Of a stretch of DNA of 64,000 nucleotides, positions 42,932 to 51,411 are shown in pieces. The notes below the pieces were generated by a model, which ran no database searches, was not told where the DNA came from, and saw nothing but the letters and a program-made list of their open reading frames with translations. Made by a program: the position numbers and the translations under genes. Position 1 is the first letter of the stretch. The number at the start of each line of letters is the position of its first letter. The stretch is from Desulfovibrio sp. (GTDB lineage Bacteria > Desulfobacterota > Desulfovibrionia > Desulfovibrionales > Desulfovibrionaceae): contig NZ_JAHZCJ010000009.1 in the NCBI RefSeq assembly GCF_019422935.1, positions 110,706 to 174,705 on the forward strand. The letters run 5' to 3'.

Positions 42932-44353
42932 ATGATGCTGCAACCGGCTTTTGCCGTTCATTCGTTTTGCCGAAGAGCCTGGTCGGTATGTGGTCTTGCG
43001 GGCTGTCTGCTGCTGTGCGCCTGTAGCGGCGCACAGACAGCGGCCTCACGCGGTGGGGACGGTATTACATCGTATGATTTGCCGTCCTCTCCTGCTGCAA
43101 GCCAGCCTTCCTACAGCCCGGCTGGGGCACCCCCTGCCGCATCGCCAAGCACGGGGCAGGGCTATGCGACCCCCAATTATTCCGGCGGTTATTCCGGCGG
43201 GTATGCGGGCGGCAGCAATGGCGCTGGCACTACGGCGGCCCCAAGCTATGGCGAGCCGCAAAGTCAGGCCCCAGGCTATGCCTCGCCAGCTCCAACGTAT
43301 GCGCCCACGCCTGCGCCAACGTACTCCCCTTCATATCAGCAAAGCCAGCCGCAACCAGCCGCAGGCTCCGCCGCCATAGCTCCGGCATGGCGGCCCCTGG
43401 CTGATCGGCTTGCGGCTGACGGGCTTTCCGGCCCGAGGGTGGACGCCCTGCTGGCTACACTCAGCGCCACGCCCACGCAGTCGCCCATGGGCAGAAAAAT
43501 GCGCGAACTGTATAACCGCAAATTTTTCCCCAAGCCGCCTTCCACCGCGCCTGCGGCCCTGTACTACAAGGGTGTGCTGACCGATGCCAATGTGCAGTTG
43601 TGCCGCCAGTTTGTGGCACAGAACAAGCGCGCCTTTGATCAGGCCGAAGCTCGTTTTGGCGTACCCTCATCCGTTGCGGTATCCCTGCTGTTTGTGGAAA
43701 CCCGCCTTGGCAAGGTGCTGGCCGATGTACCGGAAAACGCCTTTTACACGCTTGCCAGCATGTCGATGACGCGTCAGCCCTCTGATATCCCCGACTGGCT
43801 GCCGCGCATGCCCGGCTATCAGGAGCACCTCGACTGGTTTGCCGAAATCATGCCCAAACGGGCGGATTGGGCCTACAAGGAAGTCAAGGCACTGGTGGAG
43901 CATATGTTGCGCGACAATATTGATCCGCACCATCTGCCGAGTTCCATTTACGGAGCTGTGGGGCTGTGCCAGTTCATGCCCTCCAATATTGCCACGTACG
44001 GTGCGGACGGCGACGGCGATGGCAAGGTTGATCTGTTCACCATCCCCGATGCTGTGGCAAGTCTTTCCAATTATCTCGCCAAACATGGCTGGAAGCCTGG
44101 CCTGCCGCGCGCAAGGCAGCATCAGATACTCATGGCCTACAACCATGCCGCCATCTACGCCAACACCATTCTGGCCCTGTCAGACATGATCAACGGCGCG
44201 CCTTCGCCAGAGGCGTCGGCCAAGCCCGCCCCTGCCACTGCGGGCAAGCCTGCTCCGGCAAAAACTGGCAAAGCCGCTCCGGCCAAGGCAGCCAAACCTG
44301 CTGCGACCAAACCGGCGAGCAAGGCTCCAAAGCCGGTTCAGCCCGCAAACTGA
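42932..44353 (+). CDS. Membrane-bound lytic murein transglycosylase (MltB/SLT_2 family lipoprotein)
   Basis: The ATG at 42932 is four bases after the preceding stop; the protein has 473 residues. A basic start and hydrophobic core end in the lipobox LLCAC, so it should be lipid-anchored. A Pro/Ser/Gly/Tyr-rich linker of about 110 residues precedes the SLT_2 domain (PLADRLAADGLSGPRVDALLATL onward). The catalytic Glu is in LLFVETRLGK (about residue 256), and the fold is closed by YGAVGLCQFMPSNIATYG and AVASLSNYLAKHGWKPG. The C-terminus is an Ala/Pro/Lys-rich tail of about 55 residues (KPAPAKTGKAAPAK type). It cleaves peptidoglycan to 1,6-anhydromuramyl products. A terminator follows. Confidence 0.9.
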   Translation: MMLQPAFAVHSFCRRAWSVCGLAGCLLLCACSGAQTAASRGGDGITSYDLPSSPAASQPSYSPAGAPPAASPSTGQGYATPNYSGGYSGGYAGGSNGAGTTAAPSYGEPQSQAPGYASPAPTYAPTPAPTYSPSYQQSQPQPAAGSAAIAPAWRPLADRLAADGLSGPRVDALLATLSATPTQSPMGRKMRELYNRKFFPKPPSTAPAALYYKGVLTDANVQLCRQFVAQNKRAFDQAEARFGVPSSVAVSLLFVETRLGKVLADVPENAFYTLASMSMTRQPSDIPDWLPRMPGYQEHLDWFAEIMPKRADWAYKEVKALVEHMLRDNIDPHHLPSSIYGAVGLCQFMPSNIATYGADGDGDGKVDLFTIPDAVASLSNYLAKHGWKPGLPRARQHQILMAYNHAAIYANTILALSDMINGAPSPEASAKPAPATAGKPAPAKTGKAAPAKAAKPAATKPASKAPKPVQPAN

Positions 44354-44379
44354 CGGTTTTAATTTATCGATGCTTATTA

Positions 44380-44410
44380 TCCCGCTGTCCTTTGGTCAGC
44401 GGGATTTTTT
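44380..44410 (+). terminator. Terminator of the transglycosylase gene
   Basis: An 8-bp perfect stem (44380-44387 with 44397-44404) is followed by six T. Confidence 0.88.
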
Positions 44411-44563
44411 GCGCGTGGGCAAAACACGCACTGTCAGGTATTAATACCAGGCTTGTTGCACGGTCAGAAAAGGCATGGCTGAAATCCGGGCTATATCTGC
44501 CGCCGACTGAATGCCACCAGGGGCAATCTTGCCATCCCTTTATTGCGGTGGCATACTTTGAGG

Positions 44564-45226
44564 ATGAACACCAATTCCGGCGCAAAGCCCCCTCTGAAAG
44601 AAAGCAACCGGCCTCTGGCCGATCTGCCTCCCTTGCCATCGCTTTGCAGCGCGGGCGCTCTGCGGCCCGTACCCAGTGAAGCCGCATGCCTGGTCCTGTG
44701 GGACAAATACGGCATGCTGCCGAACATCCGGCGGCATTCCTTGCTGGTAGCGCACGTGGCAGCTACACTGGCACAGCGGGCAGCGGACAGGGGCTTTGCC
44801 ATACGGGTTCCCGAGGTTCGCGCTGGCGGCCTTTTGCACGACATTGCCAAGACCTACTGCGTCAAGCACGGCGGTAGCCACGCGCAGGTGGGCGCGGCCT
44901 GGACTGTGGCTGAAACGGGCAACTATGCCATTGCACAGGGCGTGATGATGCATGTGTGGTGGCCGTGGGCCTTGCCGCAAGGGCCGGAAATCTGTTCACT
45001 GCCTTTTTTTGTGATCTATGCAGACAAGCGCATCAGGCATGATGCCTGCGTGACGCTTGAAGAACGCTACGAAGACCTGCTTGAGCGCTATGGCCGTACC
45101 GAGGCTGCGCGCGAGGGCATTGGCGTTGCCTACAGACAGGGAAAAAATATTGAAAGCGCCCTTGAGGCGCAGCTGGGATGGGCCTTACATGAAAATTCTT
45201 TTGATTGCGGGCGGGTGGTCCACTGA
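44564..45226 (+). CDS. HD-domain phosphohydrolase overlapping ddl
   Basis: The ATG at 44564 gives 220 residues; GAGG lies immediately before it, unusually close. The HD metal-binding motif is complete: IRRHSLLVAHVAATLA, GGLLHDIAKTYC (His-Asp) and a later His in MMHVWWPWALPQG. The C-terminal part (LEERYEDLLERYG) is helical. Proteins of this type (HDIG/YqeK-like) hydrolyse phosphate esters or nucleotides; the substrate is unknown. The gene overlaps the start of the D-Ala-D-Ala ligase by 38 bases in another frame, so expression is coupled, and the function may concern the cell wall or its precursors. Confidence 0.85.
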   Translation: MNTNSGAKPPLKESNRPLADLPPLPSLCSAGALRPVPSEAACLVLWDKYGMLPNIRRHSLLVAHVAATLAQRAADRGFAIRVPEVRAGGLLHDIAKTYCVKHGGSHAQVGAAWTVAETGNYAIAQGVMMHVWWPWALPQGPEICSLPFFVIYADKRIRHDACVTLEERYEDLLERYGRTEAAREGIGVAYRQGKNIESALEAQLGWALHENSFDCGRVVH

Positions 45227-46103
45227 GCGCGAAGTTTCGCTCAACGGGGCGCGCGCCATGCAGGAGGCGCTTGCGCAACGCGGCCATTCGGTAACGTTTT
45301 TTGACCTGCTTTCGGGCTTCGACTGCCTGCTTGAGACAGCAGCCGCACACGATTTTGCCCTCATCAACCTGCACGGCGCACCCGGCGAAGACGGCCTTGT
45401 GCAGGCCATGCTTGAACGGGTGGGCTGCCCATACCAGGGTTCCGGCCCTGCGGGGTCTTTCCTGGCGCTCAACAAAAGTGCTGCCAAGCAGATATTCCGG
45501 CAGGCGGGCCTGCCCACGGCAGACTGGGAATTTTTGCCTTGCGCCCCCGAGTGTGGCTGGCAGCCGCGCTTGCCCTATCCGCTCTTTGTCAAAAGCAATA
45601 CGGGCGGGTCTTCGTTGCGCATGGGCCGCGCCAGCAACCGGGCCGAGCTTGACGCAGTGCTGGCATCCATTTTTGCCGCTGGCGACGAGGTCATCATGGA
45701 ACCCGTGCTCGCAGGGCGCGAAGTGACCTGCGGCATTCTGGGCGAGGAAGCACTGCCGCCCATTCTTATTGAGCCTGTGGCCGGCGATTTTTTTGACTAT
45801 GAAAGCAAGTACGCCAAGGACGGCGCGCGCGAGATATGCCCCGCGCCCATCAGCGAAGCTCTGACCGCCCGCGTGCAGGAGCTTGCTCTTGCGGCGCACA
45901 AGGCTCTTGGCCTGAGCGGCTACAGCCGGGCCGATTTTATTCTTGGCCCGGACGACAGCCTGACCATTCTTGAGGTAAACACCCTGCCGGGCATGACGGC
46001 CACCAGCCTTGTGCCGCGCGAGGCGCGCACTGTTGGGCTGGACTTTGGGCAGTTGCTTGAAAGGCTCATAGAGCTGGGCATGGCCGGGCAGGCTCGCGGC
46101 TGA
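45189..46103 (+). CDS. ddl: D-alanine--D-alanine ligase
   Basis: From the ATG at 45189 the protein has 304 residues, a normal Ddl length. It starts with LLIAGGWSTEREVSLNGARAM, then NLHGAPGEDGLVQAMLERVGCPYQGSG. The ATP-grasp core has FVKSNTGGSSLRMGR (P-loop equivalent), EVIMEPVLAGREVTCGILG and the metal-binding end IILEVNTLPGMTATSL-like block (here LTILEVNTLPGMTATSL). It joins two D-alanines for peptidoglycan synthesis in the cytoplasm. The ribosome site is weak, consistent with translational coupling to the overlapping HD-domain gene. Confidence 0.95.
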   Translation: MKILLIAGGWSTEREVSLNGARAMQEALAQRGHSVTFFDLLSGFDCLLETAAAHDFALINLHGAPGEDGLVQAMLERVGCPYQGSGPAGSFLALNKSAAKQIFRQAGLPTADWEFLPCAPECGWQPRLPYPLFVKSNTGGSSLRMGRASNRAELDAVLASIFAAGDEVIMEPVLAGREVTCGILGEEALPPILIEPVAGDFFDYESKYAKDGAREICPAPISEALTARVQELALAAHKALGLSGYSRADFILGPDDSLTILEVNTLPGMTATSLVPREARTVGLDFGQLLERLIELGMAGQARG

Positions 46104-46142
46104 CAGCCTGGATTGCCGATGTCGAAGGGCAAGGGAGTTTCA

Positions 46143-46964
46143 ATGTCTGAAGCGTTGTCCCATCCAGCCGGCCTGGGTGACCATCTGCATAAACGCCATG
46201 CGCGTTTTATACCCATTGATTTGGGCACATGGCCAAGACGCCAGTACTTTGACTACTATTTCAATAAAATAAAGTGCCGCTATTCCATTACGGCGCAGGT
46301 GGACATAACCGGCTTGATGCAGGCGCGCGAGGGGCGCAGGTTTTTTCCCTGCCTGCTTTATCTGCTCATGGCCGCTGTCAACGGAGAGCCGACGCCAGCA
46401 GAGAGCTGCTCCGACACACCGGCGGCTAAGGACGAACACAGCCGAAGCAGCGTGCAGATGCCCTTGCCATTGCCGGAAGGCGGCTGGCCGGGCAAGGATG
46501 TGAGCCGTACCTTTCGCCTGTCGATGGACGCGGAGGGCAATCTTGGCTGGTGGACGTTCTGCAACCCGGTTTATACGCTGTTTCATCAGAGCGATTGCAG
46601 CTTTTCTGATGTATGGAGCGAATGGACTGCGGATTTTTCCACATTTTATTCCCACGTGCTAGAAGACATGGCACGTTATGGCGGCGCAACCGGGGTAACC
46701 GCACGCCCGGACAAGCCCGGCAACTTTTGTTCCATATCCTCGTTGCCCTGGCTTTCATTTACTTCTTTTGCACAGGATACGTACGCAGAATCCCGCATGC
46801 TTTTTCCTCTGCTGCGCGCAGGCAAACACTATGAGCAGAGCGGCAGAACGCTGCTGCCGCTGTCTGTCTGCGTACACCATGCAGTGGCTGACGGGTATCA
46901 CACCTCGTGGCTGTTCTGCCGCGTGCAACACCTCGCGAACGTGGCCAAGCTCTGGCTGCGCTGA
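46143..46964 (+). CDS. Chloramphenicol acetyltransferase-like (type A / CatA fold) protein with an insertion
   Basis: The ATG at 46143 follows AAGGGAG, giving 273 residues, about 55 more than usual type A chloramphenicol acetyltransferases. Family landmarks are RRQYFDYYFNKIKCRYSITAQVDITGL, the middle FSDVWSEW / FYSHVLEDM segment, SSLPWLSFTSFAQDTY, and the catalytic VCVHHAVADGYHTS, with the HxxxD pair at His246 and Asp250. The extra residues are mainly between about 88 and 130 (SCSDTPAAKDEHSRSSVQMP), replacing the usual short loop. It may acetylate chloramphenicol or another hydroxylated compound with acetyl-CoA; drug resistance is not established. It follows ddl by 39 bases. Confidence 0.82.
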   Translation: MSEALSHPAGLGDHLHKRHARFIPIDLGTWPRRQYFDYYFNKIKCRYSITAQVDITGLMQAREGRRFFPCLLYLLMAAVNGEPTPAESCSDTPAAKDEHSRSSVQMPLPLPEGGWPGKDVSRTFRLSMDAEGNLGWWTFCNPVYTLFHQSDCSFSDVWSEWTADFSTFYSHVLEDMARYGGATGVTARPDKPGNFCSISSLPWLSFTSFAQDTYAESRMLFPLLRAGKHYEQSGRTLLPLSVCVHHAVADGYHTSWLFCRVQHLANVAKLWLR

Positions 46965-47070
46965 GCGGCTGGCACTGCCACTACTCCTTTGGGCCAGCCC
47001 CTTTGCGGAATTTTTGTCACTAGCCGCCCCTGGCTCAATGATAAACCACTTTTTTTATCCGGTTGGGTTC

Positions 47071-47988
47071 ATGACGCACAGCAAAACTCTGACAGGTCAC
47101 ATGGCGGCGCTGTTCTGCATTATCGTGTGGGGCACTACATTTATTTCCACAAAGGTTCTGCTGCGCGCTTTTACGCCCGTGGAAATACTCTTTTTCCGCT
47201 TTTTGCTGGGCTATGCGGCCTTGTGGCTTGCCTGCCCGCGCTTGCTGCGCATTACGGACAAACGGCAGGAGGTGTTGTTCGCCTTAGCTGGGTTGTGCGG
47301 CGTGACACTGTATTTTCTGCTTGAAAATATTGCCCTTACCTACACGTTTGCCTCAAATGTGGGCGTGATTGTGGCCATATCGCCATTTTTTGCGGGTTTG
47401 CTGGCCTTCTGGCTGCTGCGGGCCGAGCGCCCGGGGCTGAACTTCTTTTTGGGCTTTGTGGCCGCCATGCTGGGCATTGGCCTCATCAGCTTTAGCGGCA
47501 GCACTCAATTGCGTCTCAATCCTCTTGGGGATGTGCTTGCCGTGCTGGCCGGGCTTTCGTGGGCCGGGTATTCCATTCTGACGCGCAAGCTCATGGCCTT
47601 TGGCTATAACAGCCTGATGGTCACAAGACGCTGTTTTTTCTACGGCCTGCTGTTCATGCTGCCTTGCCTGCCGGTTATGGAATTCCATCTGGGGCTGGAG
47701 CGTCTGGAAAATCCGGTTAACAGCCTCAACCTGTTATTTTTGGGGTTGGGAGCGTCCGCCCTGTGTTTTGTTGCATGGACCTTTGCCATACAGCGGCTTG
47801 GGGCTGTCAAAAGCTGCGTGTACATCTATCTTGTTCCCGTTGTCACGGTAATTACTGCGGTTCTGGTGCTGCATGAGCAGATTACCTGGATGGCGGCGCT
47901 TGGAACAGCCCTGACGCTGGTTGGATTGGGCATTTCAGAAATGCGCAATTTCAGCCTGATGAAAAAGGCGGAGCATCTGGGCAAATGA
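47071..47988 (+). CDS. EamA-family (DMT) inner-membrane transporter
   Basis: From the ATG at 47071 the protein has 305 residues; an ATG at 47038 is an alternative and neither has a clear ribosome site. Ten hydrophobic segments form the two repeats of the EamA fold: first repeat ALFCIIVWGTTFISTKVLL and VEILFFRFLLGYAALWL, second repeat LAVLAGLSWAGYSILTRKLM and LGAVKSCVYIYLVPVVTVIT. Such proteins usually export metabolites, amino acids or nucleotides. The substrate is unknown. It ends with a terminator, and starts about 107 bases after the acetyltransferase-like gene on the same strand. Confidence 0.88.
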   Translation: MTHSKTLTGHMAALFCIIVWGTTFISTKVLLRAFTPVEILFFRFLLGYAALWLACPRLLRITDKRQEVLFALAGLCGVTLYFLLENIALTYTFASNVGVIVAISPFFAGLLAFWLLRAERPGLNFFLGFVAAMLGIGLISFSGSTQLRLNPLGDVLAVLAGLSWAGYSILTRKLMAFGYNSLMVTRRCFFYGLLFMLPCLPVMEFHLGLERLENPVNSLNLLFLGLGASALCFVAWTFAIQRLGAVKSCVYIYLVPVVTVITAVLVLHEQITWMAALGTALTLVGLGISEMRNFSLMKKAEHLGK

Positions 47989-48429
47989 CAGAAACGCGTT
48001 GTTGCGCCTCGTTGACGTACAGGTTTGGTAGCTTTCACGCGTGGGGATACGGTCGCCGTATCCCCGCTTTTCGTTGCAGTATGCTGCAACTGGCTCAAGC
48101 AACTTACTGGAAAATTGCGGACGCAGTATGCACTTTCCCAAAAAAGAGGCAGAATTCAAGTTGGTCAAGCGTGAATACCCTTGCAAGATAAAGCCAGGCT
48201 GTTTGAGTATTGATCTCGCAGTATATTACAACGGGAGTTGCGGAATGACAAAAAGTCGCATATCACAACAGCCCGGCCTATTCTCATAGCGGTGATATAC
48301 ATTGCTATGGTGGTGAGATGCTGCTCACAATAACCGGGACATGCCTTGCGGTGGCATGTGCGTGGAATGTGGCGTCTTATTGCAAATTTTCTTCAACTCA
48401 CTAAATATTTTAAGAAAATTAGAGTGTGT
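47989..48429. other. 441-base intergenic region, EamA / symporter genes
   Basis: The first 85 bases hold the EamA terminator. The remainder is more AT-rich than its neighbours, with no frame that has a ribosome site or recognisable content. A partial sigma-54-like match near 48369-48382 has the wrong spacing. The symporter promoter must lie here but cannot be placed with confidence. Confidence 0.5.
48043..48072 (+). terminator. Terminator of the EamA gene
   Basis: A 10-bp perfect stem (48043-48052 with 48056-48065) with a 3-base loop is followed by a T-containing tail. Confidence 0.82.
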
Positions 48430-49779
48430 ATGGAAAGTCTTATTGGCGTATTGCAACAGATTCAGGAAATTGTCTGGGGCCCCCCAACCATGATCCTTCT
48501 CCTGATTACCGGGCTTTATTATACTCTCCGGTTGGGATTTCTTCAGTTTATCCATCTCCCCAAAGCCATCCGCTATATTTTTGAAAAAGAGGAAGGCAGT
48601 GTGGGCGATGTCTCCGCATTTGCTTCCCTCTGCACTGCTCTGGCCGCAACCATCGGAACAGGCAGCATTGTTGGCGTGGCAACCGCTCTGCGTGTGGGCG
48701 GGCCGGGCGCGCTCTTCTGGATGTGGGTTTCGGCTGTCCTCGGTATGGCCACAAAGTACGCTGAAGGAGTGCTGGCCATCAAATACCGCTCCATAGACGA
48801 GAATGGCGAAGTGGCTGGCGGCCCCATGTACTACATCGAGCAAGGCATGGGCAGTAAATGGAAATGGCTTGCCAAACTATTTGCTTTTTTTGGCGCAGTC
48901 ACAGCCCTGATGGGCTGCGGCACATTCCCGCAGGTCAATGCGATCACGGAATCGGTCAGCAATGCCTTTAGTGTGCCGATCCCGCTGGTGGGCGCAGTTG
49001 TGACCATTGCCACCGCAGCTGTTGTTCTTGGTGGCATCAAGTCCATTTCCAGCGTGGCTGAGTTCGTTGTGCCGCTGATGGCGGCCTTTTACGTTGCTGC
49101 TTCGGCCTATGTGCTGTTCAACCAGTCGGCGGCGCTTCCCGGAGCTTTTGTTCTGGTTGTGAAGTCTGCTTTTGAGCCGACTGCCGTGGCTGGCGGCGCA
49201 ACCGGCGCTGTCATAGTTTCTGTAATGACAGCCATGCGCACCGGTATTGCCCGAGGTGTGTACACCAACGAAGCCGGGCTTGGCAGCGCCCCCATTGTGG
49301 TGGCCGCAGCCAAGTCTGATTCCGGCGTGCGGCAAGGCCTGATTGCCATGACCGGCGTTTTCTTCACGACTATTGTCATCTGCACCATGACTGGGCTGGT
49401 TATTATCACCTCTGGTTTGCTGGACAGTTCAACGCTTGACGGCGGTATCCTTTCCAACGCCGCATTCAATGCTGGCATGTCTGGCGACATGGGGATGTAC
49501 GTAGTCTCCATCGGGCTGGTATTCTTTTCTTTTACAACAATCATTGGCTGGAACTACTACGGCGAACGGTGCGTTGTGTATTTGACGGACGGGGTAAAAT
49601 ACGTAATGAGCTACAAAATACTGTATATTTTGTGCGTAGCTGTTGCCCCGTATCTGTCCATCAGGCCTATCTGGTATATGGCCGATATCACTAACGCCTG
49701 TATGGCCTTTCCCAACCTTGTGGCACTGTTGGTGCTAAGCCCCATAGTCATAGCGGAAACAAAAAAGTATTTTCAATGA
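48430..49779 (+). CDS. Alanine/glycine:cation symporter (AGCS family)
   Basis: From the ATG at 48430 the protein has 449 residues; the ribosome site is weak. The family blocks are VGDVSAFASLCTALAATIGTG and GSIVGVATALRVGGPGALFWMW, followed by ATKYAEGVLAIKYR, GGPMYYIEQGMG, TGIARGVYTNEAGLGSAPI and, near the end, GWNYYGERCVVYL. About eleven membrane helices are visible. It takes up alanine or glycine with sodium or protons. It is monocistronic with a strong terminator. Confidence 0.94.
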   Translation: MESLIGVLQQIQEIVWGPPTMILLLITGLYYTLRLGFLQFIHLPKAIRYIFEKEEGSVGDVSAFASLCTALAATIGTGSIVGVATALRVGGPGALFWMWVSAVLGMATKYAEGVLAIKYRSIDENGEVAGGPMYYIEQGMGSKWKWLAKLFAFFGAVTALMGCGTFPQVNAITESVSNAFSVPIPLVGAVVTIATAAVVLGGIKSISSVAEFVVPLMAAFYVAASAYVLFNQSAALPGAFVLVVKSAFEPTAVAGGATGAVIVSVMTAMRTGIARGVYTNEAGLGSAPIVVAAAKSDSGVRQGLIAMTGVFFTTIVICTMTGLVIITSGLLDSSTLDGGILSNAAFNAGMSGDMGMYVVSIGLVFFSFTTIIGWNYYGERCVVYLTDGVKYVMSYKILYILCVAVAPYLSIRPIWYMADITNACMAFPNLVALLVLSPIVIAETKKYFQ

Positions 49780-49860
49780 GCCAAGGCTGTTTGCAGGGGA
49801 TCTGAAGGCGCAAAAAAAGCCGGAAAATTTCCAGCTTGAACACGTCCGTGTGTATTTTTG

Positions 49861-49912
49861 AGGGCATTCCCGATTGCTGGTACAGACCGGCAAACAGGAA
49901 TGCCCTTTTTTT
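49861..49912 (+). terminator. Terminator of the symporter gene
   Basis: A 10-bp perfect stem (49861-49870 with 49897-49906), with further inner pairing, is followed by seven T. It lies between converging genes. Confidence 0.88.
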
Positions 49913-49934
49913 AGTTGCTTGCAGCCGTGAGTGT

Positions 49935-50912
49935 TTACAGCAGCACGCCCAGTATCAGTGCCGCGCCGCTGATGAGGTAGCATTTGCGCACCAGATGCCC
50001 GTGAGCGTCCAGCGGCAGCCAGTCGCCATCTCCGGCAAGGCGGATGCGGCGGCATGCGGCCAGATAAAAGGGCAGGCCCACCAGACACAACACCACCGGC
50101 CAACCCGCAAGCCCCGCTGCCCACAGATTGCACAGCAACAGCCACACCAGCGGCCACCACAGGCGGAACAGCAAAAAGGCCCCGGCCTTGCCCAGGGTAT
50201 TGGCAAGGGTATGCTTGCCTGCCGCCAGATCGGTTTCGATTTCCGGCAGGCTCTGGTAGTACAGCACCCCCGCCACCATCAGGCCCACGGGCAATGCCAG
50301 CGCGAAGCTGCACGGCTCAAAACGGCCCAGCAGCAGGGTGGCGCTGGCGCTCACCATGATAAAGCCCATGTTCAGGCACACAAACACTTCGCCAAGGGCG
50401 CGGTGTCCGTAGCGGATGGGCGGCGCCACGTAAAAAACAGCGGAACCCACAGCGAACACGCTCAATGCCCATAGTGCGGGCCGTAGGGCCGGGGCCAGCC
50501 CCAGAATTAGCAGGCCGCCTACGGCAAGTGTTGCCGGGGTAAGCAGGAGCAAAACAATGGACAGTTGGCGCGGGCTGATAAGGCCGGACTGGATAACGCG
50601 TGAGCCACCGATGTTGTCGCCGCCGTCCACGCCGAGAATATGGTCAAAGAGGTCGTTGGCCAGATTGGCAATGGTCAGGCCCATAAAGCAGCCAGCCAGC
50701 AGCAGGGCGTAGGTTGCCCACTGCCCAGGCCGGATGTCACCTTGCAGGCGAAAGGCCAGTGCCAGAGCCAGCGTAACCGGAATGGCCGCCGTAATGAAAA
50801 AAGGCGGGCGGCAGGCCTGCCACCACGCCCTTGCCTGTTGGCGGAAAGTAAGCTTTGGCGCGAGGGCAGGGCGGGGAACCCATGCCTCGCGCAAAAGATC
50901 GCCGCAGCGCAT
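49935..50912 (-). CDS. UbiA-family prenyltransferase (MenA-like)
   Basis: The ATG at 50912 follows AAGGAGG, giving 325 residues. It has about eight hydrophobic helices and both acidic motifs of the UbiA fold: NLANDLFDHILGVDGGD (first, NxxxDxxxD) and SLPEIETDLAAGKHTLANTL (second, DxxxD-like). The opening WWQACRPPFFITAAIPVTLAL resembles MenA-type enzymes, so it may prenylate a naphthoate precursor of menaquinone. The gene starts one base after the stop of the epimerase-like gene and is thus coupled to the CDP-sugar operon. A lipid-linked-sugar role is therefore an alternative. Confidence 0.82.
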   Translation of the reverse strand: MRCGDLLREAWVPRPALAPKLTFRQQARAWWQACRPPFFITAAIPVTLALALAFRLQGDIRPGQWATYALLLAGCFMGLTIANLANDLFDHILGVDGGDNIGGSRVIQSGLISPRQLSIVLLLLTPATLAVGGLLILGLAPALRPALWALSVFAVGSAVFYVAPPIRYGHRALGEVFVCLNMGFIMVSASATLLLGRFEPCSFALALPVGLMVAGVLYYQSLPEIETDLAAGKHTLANTLGKAGAFLLFRLWWPLVWLLLCNLWAAGLAGWPVVLCLVGLPFYLAACRRIRLAGDGDWLPLDAHGHLVRKCYLISGAALILGVLL

Positions 50913-50913
50913 G

Positions 50914-51411
50914 TTATACGCCTCCTTCACTCCATGTGTAGGGGATGGAAGGGTCATCGGCGGGCAGTCGCTGCCCCTCGGTGGGATCGTGGGGGATGTC
51001 GGCGCAGTTGCAGATGAGCGCCGGGGCGTCACCCATAGCAGTAAAGCCGTACCACACGTTCACGGGGATGCGCAGCAGGCCGTAGTGTTCCGGTCTGCCA
51101 AGGGCCAGTTCGCACAAAACGCCGCGCGTTTCGGAGTCTGGCCTGTCGTCATACATCACGATTTTCAGCAGGCCGGAAGGCACGGCAAAGTGTTGGGTCT
51201 GGCGGGTGTGGCGCTTCCAGGCCTTGACGTGGCCGGGCAGCACCTCTGAAAAATAGATCTCGCCAAAGCCCTTGCTGAAGTCTGGCAACAGGGGCGAACC
51301 GGGGCGCAGCATGTGCAGCACCGGCCCGCCTTCTGTCGGAATGACCTTCAGGGGGTGCAGCAGTGCGCCTGCAATGCCAACATCCTGCGCAGTCATTTCC
51401 TCTGTATTCAT
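50914..51411 (-). CDS. dTDP-4-dehydrorhamnose 3,5-epimerase-like cupin (sugar epimerase)
   Basis: The ATG at 51411 overlaps the rfbG stop (TAATG), giving 165 residues. The RmlC-like cupin fold is seen in GEIYFSEVLPGHVKAWKRHTRQTQHFAVPSG (read in two parts), then YGLLRIPVNVWYGFTAMGDAPALICNCADIPHDP with its metal/active-site-like residues. The catalytic His is likely in AWKRH. In this operon it would epimerise the 4-keto intermediate made by RfbG from CDP-glucose. The exact product sugar is unknown. Confidence 0.8.
   Translation of the reverse strand: MNTEEMTAQDVGIAGALLHPLKVIPTEGGPVLHMLRPGSPLLPDFSKGFGEIYFSEVLPGHVKAWKRHTRQTQHFAVPSGLLKIVMYDDRPDSETRGVLCELALGRPEHYGLLRIPVNVWYGFTAMGDAPALICNCADIPHDPTEGQRLPADDPSIPYTWSEGGV

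Noticed and set aside
48041..48289. 82-codon plus-strand frame after the EamA gene
   Set aside because: It begins inside the terminator hairpin, lacks a ribosome site and resembles nothing I know.
48369..48382. Sigma-54-like TGGC...TTGC upstream of the symporter gene
   Set aside because: The GG-GC spacing is one base short, which normally abolishes sigma-54 function.
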